A stretch of DNA of 64,000 bases from Rhodococcus sp. W8901 (GCF_013348805.1 NZ_CP054690.1:2790001-2854000), one strand, 5' to 3'. Shown: positions 33,496-41,927, counted from the stretch's first letter. Numbers and translations: made by a program. The notes: generated from the sequence alone by a model not told the origin.

Positions 33496-33767
33496 GTTGA
33501 GCACGGTAGCGGTAAGTATCTTGCTTAGCAAGGCTGCTGGGGTAGAGCTTGGCGATGGCGGTGTCGTGATCCGAGTCGATACCGAAGTGGTTGGCTTTCC
33601 GTTGCTTCGGGCGCTCTAGAAAGGTGTTACTCGACGGCGTGGCAACCGGCGTCAGGTGGGTCGTCCGGCTGCGGGGTCCCAGCCGCGGGCGCGGCGTCGG
33701 CGATCAGGGTGCATTCGGTGTCAGAGCTGATCCGGATGGAGGCCCGGCCCGAAGTCGCCGTGCCGGG

Positions 33768-34070
33768 CTAGTGCTCCTCGGGTGTTGTCGGTGTGAGGTC
33801 GGATTCGGTGGCGGGGGCTGCCGTGATGTCGAGGATGGGGCCGCGTAGCTCCGGGGGATTGCTCTTGGTGATCAGGTCTTCCCCGAGCATCCTGGCCCAG
33901 CGCTCCGTTTTGCTCGGGACGAAGAGGCGGACCCGGGTCCGGCCTTCCGACTCCTCGGTGACGGAGGGCCGGAATCCGTCGTGCACGCCCTCCATGTAGT
34001 CGAGGTGGCCGGCGGTGACGCCGGTGTACGGGTAGGAGAGGTCAGCAGTGACCTTGTAGACGGGCGGCAT
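33768..34070 (-). CDS. Hypothetical protein, possibly shortened
   Basis: A 100-residue soluble protein (VYKVTADLSYPYTGVTAGHL; TRVRLFVPSKTERWARMLGE) with GGAGGGACC before ATG 34070. After its TAG stop the same frame stays open for 46 codons with protein-like content (RISSDTECTLIADAAPAAGT) to a TAA at 33627. The gene may therefore have lost its 3' third by a nonsense mutation. Family not recognised. Confidence 0.6.
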   Translation of the reverse strand: MPPVYKVTADLSYPYTGVTAGHLDYMEGVHDGFRPSVTEESEGRTRVRLFVPSKTERWARMLGEDLITKSNPPELRGPILDITAAPATESDLTPTTPEEH

Positions 34071-34118
34071 GGTCCCTCCGGGGATTCGTCGTGTTCGGGG
34101 TGATGAGCGTGTGCCCAC

Positions 34119-34143
34119 TGAACTGGGGTGTTGGCATGTCCCG
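34119..34143. repeat. 25-base repeat, copy 1
   Basis: Identical to 40922-40946 at 24 of 25 bases (begins TGAACTGGGGTG, ends GGCATGTCCCG). It lies between the hypothetical gene and lepB. Nature unknown. Confidence 0.6.
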
Positions 34144-34179
34144 TGGGGGAAACGTCCAAGTTCCTGGCATTCGCAACTG

Positions 34180-34980
34180 CTACTGCGGGTCGACCGCGTG
34201 GACCACACCCCACCGGGACGGCGGCAGAACGATGAGGCGGACTTTGCCGATGATGTCGGAAAGCGGAATCGTTCCTTGCAGTTCGTCGTCCAGATGGAAT
34301 CGTGAGTCCTTGGAGTTCGCACGGTTGTCGCCCATCACCCACACGTTTCCTTCCGGAACAGTGATGGGGCCGAAGAACTTTCCCTGGCATGCGCTGTTGT
34401 TGCCGGGCATTGCGCGGTCGATGTAGGGCTCGGTCAACGGTTTTCCGTCGACCATCACGGCCGAATCGTCGGGTAGGCACTGCACTGTCTGCCCGCCCAC
34501 TGCGATCACGCGCTTGACCAGATCGTTCTCGTCGGGAGGGACCAGTCCGACTAAGGAGCCCAGGTTCTCCGCGCCGCGAAGAAGGACGTTGCTCGAGCGT
34601 GTCGATTGGTAGTCCTCGCTCCATGACGGCGGGCCTTTGAACACCACGACGTCACCGGACTCGGGATCACCGAACCGATAGGACACCTTGTCCACCACGA
34701 TTCGGTCGCCCGCGCACCCGGTGCAGCCGTGCAGCGCTGGTTCCATCGACTCCGACGGAATCAGATACACCCTGGCGAGGAAAGTCTGGAGCAGAAAGCT
34801 CAGTACCAGTGCGACAACCAGGAGAATCGGTAGCTCCCGCAGGAACGACCGCTGCTTCTTCGGTGGGCGGTCCGGACCGGTCGAGGAGTTCGGGTCGGCC
34901 TGTGTGTCATCGGAATCCGAGATTCCCCCTCCGAGCGCCCCGTGTTCACGGTTCGACTCGGAATCATCGTTTCCTGTCAT
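34180..34980 (-). CDS. lepB: Signal peptidase I
   Basis: SPase I removes signal peptides from exported proteins at the outer face of the membrane. The 266-residue protein has a long acidic N-terminus, one membrane helix (LPILLVVALVLSFLLQTFLA), catalytic Ser78 in PSESMEP, catalytic Lys156 in DLVKRVIAVGG, and MGDNR at 216-220. ATG 34980 lies eight bases after a TAGCCT box. It is not in the usual rplS-rnhB setting, so it may be an extra copy serving the many secreted proteins nearby, an inference. Confidence 0.92.
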   Translation of the reverse strand: MTGNDDSESNREHGALGGGISDSDDTQADPNSSTGPDRPPKKQRSFLRELPILLVVALVLSFLLQTFLARVYLIPSESMEPALHGCTGCAGDRIVVDKVSYRFGDPESGDVVVFKGPPSWSEDYQSTRSSNVLLRGAENLGSLVGLVPPDENDLVKRVIAVGGQTVQCLPDDSAVMVDGKPLTEPYIDRAMPGNNSACQGKFFGPITVPEGNVWVMGDNRANSKDSRFHLDDELQGTIPLSDIIGKVRLIVLPPSRWGVVHAVDPQ

Positions 34981-35009
34981 GGTCGGCCAGGCTATAGGAG
35001 ATGTACTCG

Positions 35010-35188
35010 TCAGCCGTCCTGATCGGTCGCTTGCTCCCACTCGAAGTGGACGGTGTCACCTGCTGTCAGGGACAGGAATCCCGTGCCGGCGATGGCGTTG
35101 AAGAACACCCAGCACCCGCTCGATGAGTCGATGACTCCTCAGCCTTCCAGGTCGTTCCATCCTGCACCGTTCCTGTCGTGTTGCTCAT
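35010..35188 (-). pseudogene. Cold-shock-domain protein gene with a small deletion
   Basis: The minus strand starts MSNTTGTVQDGTTWKAEE, then continues in another frame as GVIDSSSGCWVFFNAIAGTG and FLSLTAGDTVHFEWEQATDQ before a stop at 35010. This is the pattern of one-domain cold-shock-like proteins (EE-GWGVIDS...GCW-x-HFSAI...G-x-VEFEWE). About ten bases seem to be missing where EEGWGVI should be, shifting the frame. Confidence 0.65.
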
Positions 35189-35293
35189 GGATCCGAAGTT
35201 GTCATCTCGGCTCGCAGTCTGGCCATGAGGATCGAAGTCCGGGCGGTCGCGGATGGTGCGTCGGCTCTGAGGTTCGATCCGGTCTGATGTGGG

Positions 35294-35328
35294 GGAGGCC
35301 CGGCCCGATGGACCCGGGCCGGGCCTCC
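35294..35328. terminator. Perfect 13-base stem-loop
   Basis: GGAGGCCCGGCCC and GGGCCGGGCCTCC pair around a nine-base loop. It lies at the front of the IS30-like gene, so it may be an outward-reading block in the element's left end or a terminator. Confidence 0.55.
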
Positions 35329-36522
35329 GATCGCGTTCGCGCGGTACCGCTCGGCCCTGCGCACCCCTCTGACCGAGGAGCGGCGGGTCTACTTCAGCTC
35401 GTGCGGCAGGGTGTGAGCAACGCGGAGGCCTGCCGGATCGTCGGCATCAATCGCCGGACAGGTAAAAGGTGGCGTAATGGGCGTGCCCCGTCCGGTGTGA
35501 CGGGCGGGGCTTCACCGGTCACTGCGGTGGCGCCTCCACCTGGTCCTTCCCGCTACCTGCGTGAAGCCGACCGCATCCATATCGCGGAGCGGTTGCGGGA
35601 GAAGGCCACGATCCGAGACATCGCGGCCGAGCTGGGGCGCAGCCCGTCGACGATCAGTCGGGAGATCCGCCGCAACAGGCATCCGATCAGCGGCCAGTAC
35701 CGGCCGCACGCAGCCCAGGCCCGCGCTGATGCCCGCCGGCCCCGTCCCAAGATCGGCCGAACCCCCGAGCTACGGGAGTTCATCCAAACCCACCTCGATA
35801 AGCGGTGGAGTCCGGAGCAGATCTGCCAAGCCCTGCAGGCGGCCTTCCCCAGGCAACCGGAGATGCATGTTGCGCACGAGACGATCTACCAGGCCTTGCA
35901 TGTCCAGGGGCGCGGAGGGTTGCGCCGAGAACCGGTCAAGGCTCTGAGTACCGGACGAGCCGGAAACCTCGCCGCCAGGCACAGAAGCGCCAATCCAGGT
36001 TCACCAGCCCGATGGTCATGATCAGCGACCGCCCCCGCCGAGGCCGAGGACCGGGCCGTGCCCGGCCATTGGGAAGGCGAATTGATCATCGGCAAGGACG
36101 GTGTGTCGGCCATCGGCGCCCTGGTCGAACGGGCCACGCGCTACGTGATGCTGGTGCATCTTCCCCGCGGACGCAGCGCCGACCTTATTCGGGATGCCTT
36201 GGTGGAAACCGTCACAACTCTGCCCCGCATCTGACTCGGTCGCTGACCTGGAATCAGGGCAGCGAGATGGGCGCCCACCACTCGTTCACGATCGCCACCG
36301 ACATCCCTGCCTACTTCTGTGATCCCGCCAGCCCCTGGCGGCGAGGATCGAACGAGAACACAAACGGCCTACTGCAGCAGTAGTTCCCGAAAGGGCACTG
36401 ACCTGTCCGTCCGCGGTCGAGAACACCTCGATACCGTCGCCGCCGAACTCAACGACCGCCCCCGCAAAACGCTCGGCTGGGACACACCGGCTGAGCGCCT
36501 GCGCAGACTGCTCGTCGTGTGA
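35320..36522 (+). pseudogene. IS30-family transposase, multiply frameshifted
   Basis: Frames must be changed at least four times to read an IS30 transposase: ARYRSALRTPLTEERRVYF, then (from about 35395) LVRQGVSNAEACRIVGINRR and the HTH_38 part (IAAELGRSPSTISREIRRN), then (near 36025) [20 protein letters not shown], then [19 protein letters not shown] and finally ELNDRPRKTLGWDTPAERL. The first catalytic Asp (normally HWEGD) is Glu. The element is dead; its end repeats were not identified. Confidence 0.85.
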
Positions 36523-36757
36523 TTCAAACCGACCCGGGTTGCGCCGACCGCTGGAATCCACCAGCCGGTTCGTGGGCGGCATGGCGGCGGGTTCCTTTCG
36601 GTCGAGGGGCCTCTCTCGACGAGTGGTCGATTTCCGAGACCCCCAGCGTCCGTCGAGTGCCCGGCATGCGAATAGTCCTCCGAGGGGTGGTGATAGCCAC
36701 CCTTCTTTGCCAGTTGGAGCCGTGCGACGCCGCCAGCGAGCTGCCACGCCAGCTACA

Positions 36758-36768
36758 GGGGGGGGGGG
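36758..36768. repeat. G11 homopolymer upstream of marR
   Basis: Eleven G residues end 15 bases before the -10 box (TAGTAT, 36784-36789) of the MarR gene, covering the place of a -35 box. Length changes in this run could alter promoter spacing or strength. Confidence 0.75.
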
Positions 36769-36797
36769 AAGTAAGCCACCTGATAGTATGGCGGCTA

Positions 36798-37283
36798 ATG
36801 AATACTTGGGTGGGCGTGAAGGAAGAGCTGTTGCTGTCTCGGATCGGCGCGGACGAGTTGGCGCGGCTGGTGATGACGCTGCTGACGACGGCGCGTCGGA
36901 TCGATGCGGCGTGCGCCGAGCTCCTCGCTGGCCATGATCTGTCGGAGGGGCGACTGGCCGCGCTGCTGGCGGTCGGCGCGGAGCCGGGGATCACCCCTGG
37001 CTTGCTCGCTGATCGTCTTGATGTCACACGGGCAACGGTCACCGGACTGCTCGACGGCCTTGAACGCCGAGGGCTGGTCGCGAGGGACGGAAAGGCGGGT
37101 GATCGGCGCTCGCTCGCGCTCCATGTCACCGCACCGGGCGAACAGCTCGTCGCCACTCTCACCCCGATCTATGCGGACTGGTTACGTCAGCTCGGCGGAG
37201 GGATCAGCGCCGAGAATCGTGAGGTTGCGGCCCGCACGATGATCGCGATCCAGCGCAACCTCCGCAGCGGTGACGAAGGATGA
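36798..37283 (+). CDS. MarR-family transcriptional regulator
   Basis: A 161-residue MarR protein: the winged helix GITPGLLADRLDVTRATVTG, LLDGLERRGLVARDG-K-GDRRS is textbook. ATG 36798 lies eight bases after TAGTAT, so transcription is probably leaderless. The stop overlaps the HEAT-repeat gene (ATGA), so they form one operon. The long frame upstream to 36519 is non-coding. Confidence 0.87.
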   Translation: MNTWVGVKEELLLSRIGADELARLVMTLLTTARRIDAACAELLAGHDLSEGRLAALLAVGAEPGITPGLLADRLDVTRATVTGLLDGLERRGLVARDGKAGDRRSLALHVTAPGEQLVATLTPIYADWLRQLGGGISAENREVAARTMIAIQRNLRSGDEG

Positions 37284-38039
37284 ACGGGCGCGGGGCGCGC
37301 CGGCGCGCCGGTATCGACGCTGACCACCTGACTGCGCTGAGCCAGGGGCGGGTGGCATCGCGCACGCTCGCCGAGGCCTTGGCCGTCGATCATGTAACCC
37401 TGCTCCACAGCGTCATCCCCGACGCGGACGTTGAGCTGCGTGCCGCCGTCGCAGAGGCGCAGTCGTTGGGCATCCTCAAACGGATGCAGCGCATCGGTGC
37501 CGCGCTCGGCCACTACTTGGACGTCGAAGGCTGGGTAGTGCTCGCCACACACCAGTCGGACACGGTCCGCGGCTGGGTGTGCTTCATGATCGCCGGCACA
37601 ACCGGTCCCGACGTCGAGGGTCTTGGCGGCGATACGTCCGTTGGCCGACGACCCTCATTTCGCGGTACGCGAGTGGGCGTGGATGGCCGTGCGCCCGGCA
37701 CTGGCCGCCGAATTGAACACGAGCATTCAGCTCCTCTCCGGATGGGCCGGCGACGGGTCCGAGCGCATACGGCGGTTCACGAGCGAAGCGCTACGGCCTC
37801 GCGGGGTTTGGGCTACGCACATCCCCGAGCTGAAAGAAGATCCCGGCCGGGGCCTGCCCATCCCCGAGCGGCTCCGCACCGACCCCTCCCGGTACGTGCA
37901 GGACTCGGTAGCGAACTGGATCAACGACGCCGCGAAGACCCAACCCGGACTGGGCCGGGCTCTCTGCGAGCAATGGCTCCACGCCGGAACGGGGGCCGCC
38001 ACTGAACGCATCGCCACTCGAGCACTCCGATCCATCTAG
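37280..38039 (+). pseudogene. HEAT-repeat / AlkD-like protein gene, frameshifted
   Basis: The first frame (from ATG 37280) reads a start with ALSQGRVASRTLAEALAVDH and VRGWVCFMIAGTTGPDVEGL. Near 37620 one base is missing, and another frame continues AAIRPLADDPHFAVREWAWM, then RYVQDSVANWINDAAKTQPG to 38039. Together they make a normal DNA-alkylation-repair-type HEAT protein of about 253 residues. Similar in type to the intact gene at 38476. Confidence 0.72.
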
Positions 38040-38069
38040 ATCCATACAAACGATTCAGAAAGGACGCTC

Positions 38070-38366
38070 ATGTCCGTTATCGAGATCATCGAGTTCACCA
38101 CCCACCCGAACGTCGAACGCCGGGACCTCGAGCACGCGCTGGAGGCGCTCGATCACGAGCTGCGCGCTATCGGCGGATTCCAGTCGCGCGACCTATACCG
38201 CGCGGCAGATGTCGATGACGGATGGATTCTCGACTACCGGTGGGACACGCTCACCACCGCGCAGACCTCGATGGGCATGGTCGCCGGCACAGATGCGCTC
38301 ACCCATCTGATGACCCTCATCAACAAGCCCGAGACGATGAGAATGACCTACGGCACTCCCGAATAG
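38070..38366 (+). CDS. Small ABM/dimeric ferredoxin-like-fold protein
   Basis: A 98-residue protein resembling antibiotic-biosynthesis-monooxygenase-type small folds (MSVIEIIEFTTHPNVERRDL; GFQSRDLYR; DDGWILDYRWDTLTTAQTSM). GAAAGGACGCTC precedes the ATG. It follows the HEAT gene by 30 bases, probably the same operon. It resembles the protein at 39612 in size and start. Catalytic role uncertain; such folds often serve as accessory proteins. Confidence 0.62.
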   Translation: MSVIEIIEFTTHPNVERRDLEHALEALDHELRAIGGFQSRDLYRAADVDDGWILDYRWDTLTTAQTSMGMVAGTDALTHLMTLINKPETMRMTYGTPE

Positions 38367-38475
38367 ATCACCGCCACAGCTTTCGCAGATCAGATCAACT
38401 GAACCCGGGGCAGTCCCAGCAGTCGGTCCATCCGGTCCGCGTCGGCTGTTGTGTCACGTCGAGGCGGACCGCCGA

Positions 38476-39579
38476 TCAGGTACGACGCGGCCAATCGGCG
38501 GCGATGAGCTCGAACTGGGTCGCCAGGTGCGGCACACCGTTGACCTGCATCTGAAGGTAGTGCGTTCCTGGGTAGTAGCGCCTCGTCGTGATCGGCGCGA
38601 AGTTGTGGCGCCGGACGATCGACCACTCGGCTCCGGCCTCGAGGGTGCGCGACGAGAGTTTGAACACTTTCGCCACATGGGATCCGTTGGCCCGAAGGAG
38701 ATGTACGGAATAGTCCACGAGGTACGCCGCCGGTCCGGGCCCTGTGTTCGTGATGGTGCAGCCGAACTCGAGGCTGTCGCCGATGGCCACGAACTCTGTG
38801 CGCACCACGGGTCCTGCGACGTGTACCGGTGTGTCGGCGGAGTACCCCAACAGCCCCAGAGCTCCTGGGTGCCCCTTCTTGACGAGCGTGCGCAGTCCGT
38901 GGCGGAGGACCCACGCGGTGGACGCGTCGGGAACGTGTGCCCATCGAGTGGCGACAGCGACGGCCAGGTCCGGGTGATCGTGGCTGATGTCGTTGAGGTG
39001 GTTGGCCACCGATCGCCGCACGTACTCGGAGTCGTCGCGATACAGGGCGTCGAGGATCGGCAGCGTCGGCCGGGGATCGGCGGTCAGGCCGGGAACCCGA
39101 ACAGCCCACGGCAACCGGGGTCGAGTGGACTCGCTCGCGAGACGTCGCACATGGGCATCTGGATGGCGGGTCCAGGATTCGACCACGGAGAGTGTGCGAT
39201 CCTGGGCGACCCGCAGGAAGGGGCGAACGGCCGTCTCCGCGGTCAGTCGCGGCGTCAGGTCAGCCAGGAGCCCGAGTGCGGGTTCGACGAACTCGATACC
39301 TCGCACAGCGACCGCCTCGGTAACCGGGAAGATCATCCAACCGGCGAATTCCTCGCCGTCGAGCGCCGTACGCAGTAGCGCAGCGAAAGAGCCGAAGTCC
39401 GCAGGGAGGTCGGCAAGCAGAGCGTCACGGATTGACTCGACACGCTCCGAGAATCGTCGACCGGACAGTTCGGTGCCGCACCCGCGCAGCCGCGGAACAG
39501 GACCCGCGTGCGCTCGTGTCAGACAGTCGGCCAGCTGCTTGACCGTCCGCGCGTTCAACAATTCGTCCGCTGTAGGCAC
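38476..39579 (-). CDS. DNA alkylation repair protein, AlkD-like HEAT fold
   Basis: A 367-residue protein. The first 230 residues are HEAT repeats of the AlkD type (FGSFAALLRTALDGEEFAGW; HPDAHVRRLASESTRPRLPW; DDSEYVRRSVANHLNDISHD), followed by a beta-rich end (LEFGCTITNTGPGPAAYLVD). AlkD-like proteins bind damaged DNA and excise alkylated bases. A start at 39579 fits the family. The gene upstream on the same strand codes an ABM-like protein, a mirror of the pair at 37280-38366. Confidence 0.8.
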   Translation of the reverse strand: MPTADELLNARTVKQLADCLTRAHAGPVPRLRGCGTELSGRRFSERVESIRDALLADLPADFGSFAALLRTALDGEEFAGWMIFPVTEAVAVRGIEFVEPALGLLADLTPRLTAETAVRPFLRVAQDRTLSVVESWTRHPDAHVRRLASESTRPRLPWAVRVPGLTADPRPTLPILDALYRDDSEYVRRSVANHLNDISHDHPDLAVAVATRWAHVPDASTAWVLRHGLRTLVKKGHPGALGLLGYSADTPVHVAGPVVRTEFVAIGDSLEFGCTITNTGPGPAAYLVDYSVHLLRANGSHVAKVFKLSSRTLEAGAEWSIVRRHNFAPITTRRYYPGTHYLQMQVNGVPHLATQFELIAADWPRRT

Positions 39580-39611
39580 GGCACCGAACTCCCCTCTTTC
39601 GTCTCCTGGAC

Positions 39612-39911
39612 CTATGCGGTGTGCAGAACGGTCGCGTGCCGCATCTCGTGGACGTCACCGATCTCGCGGAAGAACTCCTGTGCGCGACCCTCCTCGGGCA
39701 TCTCCCGCGCCGCGCGCTCGGCAGCTTCCGGCGAGGCCCAGATCAGAAAGTCCATCAGCGATCCGTCGTCGAATCGGGCGAGGTGGGCACCCAGGAAGTC
39801 GCTGCCGTAGCGCTCCTCGAGAACTGTCACCATCCGTCCGCGAGCCGCTACCAGGGCATCCGGGTCGGCGGCCTCGAATCGCACGTACTCGATTGTGTTG
39901 CTCACGCTCAT
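39612..39911 (-). CDS. Small ABM-like protein
   Basis: A 99-residue protein (MSVSNTIEYVRFEAADPDAL; FLGAHLARFDDGSLMDFLIW; MPEEGRAQEFFREIGDV) with the dimeric alpha-beta barrel pattern. It lies 32 bases upstream of the AlkD-like gene and is divergent from the CGNR regulator at 40001, across a palindrome, so it is the likely regulated gene. Confidence 0.68.
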   Translation of the reverse strand: MSVSNTIEYVRFEAADPDALVAARGRMVTVLEERYGSDFLGAHLARFDDGSLMDFLIWASPEAAERAAREMPEEGRAQEFFREIGDVHEMRHATVLHTA

Positions 39912-39923
39912 CCTCCAAGCAGA

Positions 39924-39957
39924 TTGTCACGGTTTTAGTGTCTCAAGACCGTGACAA
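39924..39957. promoter_or_regulatory. Inverted-repeat operator between divergent genes
   Basis: TTGTCACGGT and ACCGTGACAA are exact complements separated by 14 bases. A further TCACGGTTTT copy follows at about 39962. This sits between the ABM-like gene and the CGNR regulator and may be the regulator's binding site. Confidence 0.7.
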
Positions 39958-40000
39958 CGTATCACGGTTTTGTAGAGCTGAATCCGTTAGGATTGGACGG

Positions 40001-40555
40001 GTGATTCGTGACGTGGATGAGATGCCGTGGATCGGGGAAGGTCGCGCGCTCGACCTGGCGAACACCGTGATCGTGGGGGGGAGCCGCGGCGAGGACCTCG
40101 ACTTCTTCACCGATCCCGCGCTGACTGCCCGGTGGCGGCAGCAGGTGTCGGACGATCGACTGGCCCGAATGCCACTGGAGCGACTGGTCGAGCTCCGCGC
40201 TGTCGTGCGAGAGGCTCTCGATGCTGCGCACAAATCGGAGCCGTTGCCGCCCCACCTGCGCGCACGGATCAACGGGCTAGCCGCCGATGCGCCGTTGGTG
40301 CTCGAGCTCGACGAGGCCGGCCTCCTCCGGCAAGTCGGACGCGGGGGCCCGGTCGACGCGGAACTCGCGAGAGAGACGTTGCAGCTCATAGCCGCGCCCG
40401 ATACGTTCACCGTCCGCCGTTGCCCCGCACCCAGTTGCGGCATGTTCTTCGTTCCGCGCAGAAGGAACCAGGGCTGGTGCACCGAGCGATGCGGGTCCCG
40501 TGCCCGATCAACCCGTCGACATCGCAGAGGCGGGCGTGCGTCCGATGTGACCTAG
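40001..40555 (+). CDS. ABATE/CGNR zinc-finger transcriptional regulator
   Basis: A 184-residue protein with an ABATE-type N-terminus (ALDLANTVIVGG; DFFTDPALTARWRQQV; LVELRAVVREALDAA) and a C-terminal CGNR-type zinc finger (CPAPSCGMFFVPRRRNQGWC and ERCGSRA). GTG 40001 is seven bases after TAGGAT (39988-39993), a leaderless start. The last codons meet the IS481 remnant, so the natural 3' end may have been altered. Confidence 0.82.
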   Translation: MIRDVDEMPWIGEGRALDLANTVIVGGSRGEDLDFFTDPALTARWRQQVSDDRLARMPLERLVELRAVVREALDAAHKSEPLPPHLRARINGLAADAPLVLELDEAGLLRQVGRGGPVDAELARETLQLIAAPDTFTVRRCPAPSCGMFFVPRRRNQGWCTERCGSRARSTRRHRRGGRASDVT

Positions 40556-40890
40556 GTGTAGTTCCCAGGGACGTTGTGCGATGGGCGACTTGCCGCCGAT
40601 CCCGGTGTGGGGTCGGCGGTGATTATAGTGATGCACCCACTGTTGATAGGTCGCTGCGCGAGCCGCTTCGGAGGTGTAGGCGTTGCCGTAGGCCCATTCC
40701 GCGGCGAGGGTGCGGTTGAACCGTTCAACCTTGCCGTTGGTCTGCGGCCGGTACCGGCTGGTGCGCTTGTGGACGACCGGACCGAGAGCGACGGCGAAAT
40801 CCTTTGACCGGTAGCAGGATCCGTTATCGGTGAGGACCCGTTTGGCGGTGATCTGGTGGGCAGCGGGAAGAAAGTGCTGGCGCGGTTCCC
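40556..40890 (-). pseudogene. IS481-type transposase, 3' fragment
   Basis: The minus strand codes the C-terminal third of an integrase-type transposase: KRVLTDNGSCYRSKDFAVAL, TSRYRPQTNGKVERFNRTLA, AAEWAY and VHHYNHRRPHTGIGGKSPIA. The second Asp (TDNG) and the Glu (KVERFNR) of the DDE triad are there, but the start, HTH and first Asp are missing. It butts directly against the CGNR gene. Confidence 0.82.
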
Positions 40891-40921
40891 ACCCGTTCGG
40901 ATGTGGGGGCTTTATGCGGGT

Positions 40922-40946
40922 TGAACTGGGGTGATGGCATGTCCCG
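40922..40946. repeat. 25-base repeat, copy 2
   Basis: Matches 34119-34143 at 24 of 25 bases. It lies just outside the visible IS481 remnant, so it could be part of an old mobile-element end. Confidence 0.6.
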
Positions 40947-41061
40947 GGGTGGGGGCCGGCGTGTGGGGTGGGCGTGGTGCTCGAGCTCGGTGGGGTGTGT
41001 GGTCCTGGGGTGGTTCGGGGGCCGCCTGAGGTCGTTTTGAATTATGTTGTGGCACAACAAT

Positions 41062-41090
41062 GGCCGGCCGCGGGATTGACGCGGCCGGCC
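41062..41090 (-). terminator. Terminator of the CPBP gene
   Basis: GGCCGGCCGC and GCGGCCGGCC form a perfect ten-base stem, on the minus strand followed by ATTGTTGTG. It begins seven bases after the CPBP stop. A small TGTTGTG-G-CACAACA palindrome lies next to it at 41045-41059. Confidence 0.72.
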
Positions 41091-41096
41091 GGGAGG

Positions 41097-41927
41097 TCAA
41101 GCTGCGGGCGCAGACTGGGCTGCTTCGACCTTGCCTCGGACGAGGAACACTGCGACGAAACCGAACACGACGAGCACGATCGTGATCAGTGCCGCGATCG
41201 CACTGCCGCTGTTGGAGGTGCCGACGGTGGTGTCCACGCCACCCGAGGACAGGAACGTCGTCGGATCGGTGAGGGCGTGAAGAACGATCGCAGCCCAGAT
41301 GGTGCCGGTCACGCGCATCGTGAGGTACATGCACATGCCGAAGGCGAAGGTGTAGATCACGGTGGCACCGACGGTGGTCAGTTCCATCCCGGAGATGAGG
41401 TTCACCGTGTGCATCAGCGCGAACATCAACGACGAGATCGCCGCGACGAACTTCTCGCTGTGGCGGGCGTCCCGCAGGATCTGGACCACCAGTCCTCGGG
41501 TGGCCAGTTCCTCGGCAATGCCGACGCAGGCCCCCAACACGAACATTGCCGCGATCTGGCCGCCGGTCCACGAACGCCAGTCCGTCCCCGTCAGGTGCGC
41601 GATGATCGCGGCCACAACCAGCACGGGGCCGATCCACATCCAGCCGCGTCCGCGAATGGGTTGGGGCCCGAAGATCTTCCCGAGCAGGCCGAGCCGGACG
41701 GTGACGATCAACAGCGCGATGGCGCCGACCGCGATCGGCAAGGCCATAGCGAACAGGATGCTGGGCGCCGAACTCAGGACGTTGTCCGTGTCGATCTCGC
41801 CGGCGAAGATCGGCGTGATCAGCCACCCAACCAACAGGTAGAACACGAGGTAGGCCACGATCAGCCCGATTGCCATCCACGCACTGGGGCGTCGCCAGCC
41901 GACTGCTTCAACACGTTGTTGCGTCAC
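41097..41927 (-). CDS. CPBP-family intramembrane glutamic protease
   Basis: A 276-residue membrane protein with about eight helices. The CPBP/Abi motifs are present: EExxxR (E139, E140, R144 in AEELATRG) and FxxxH (F169, H173 in FALMH), with a further His near the end (VLHALTD). Members are membrane proteases related to CAAX prenyl-proteases, often linked to peptide or bacteriocin immunity in other bacteria. No partner visible here. Confidence 0.85.
   Translation of the reverse strand: MTQQRVEAVGWRRPSAWMAIGLIVAYLVFYLLVGWLITPIFAGEIDTDNVLSSAPSILFAMALPIAVGAIALLIVTVRLGLLGKIFGPQPIRGRGWMWIGPVLVVAAIIAHLTGTDWRSWTGGQIAAMFVLGACVGIAEELATRGLVVQILRDARHSEKFVAAISSLMFALMHTVNLISGMELTTVGATVIYTFAFGMCMYLTMRVTGTIWAAIVLHALTDPTTFLSSGGVDTTVGTSNSGSAIAALITIVLVVFGFVAVFLVRGKVEAAQSAPAA

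Noticed and set aside
38987-40000. Long N-terminal extension of the CGNR regulator
   Set aside because: The frame is antisense to the AlkD-like and ABM-like genes; the -10 box and GTG at 40001 give a normal family start.
41045-41059. TGTTGTG-G-CACAACA palindrome as operator
   Set aside because: It lies downstream of the CPBP gene, with no promoter or regulator nearby; probably part of the terminator region.
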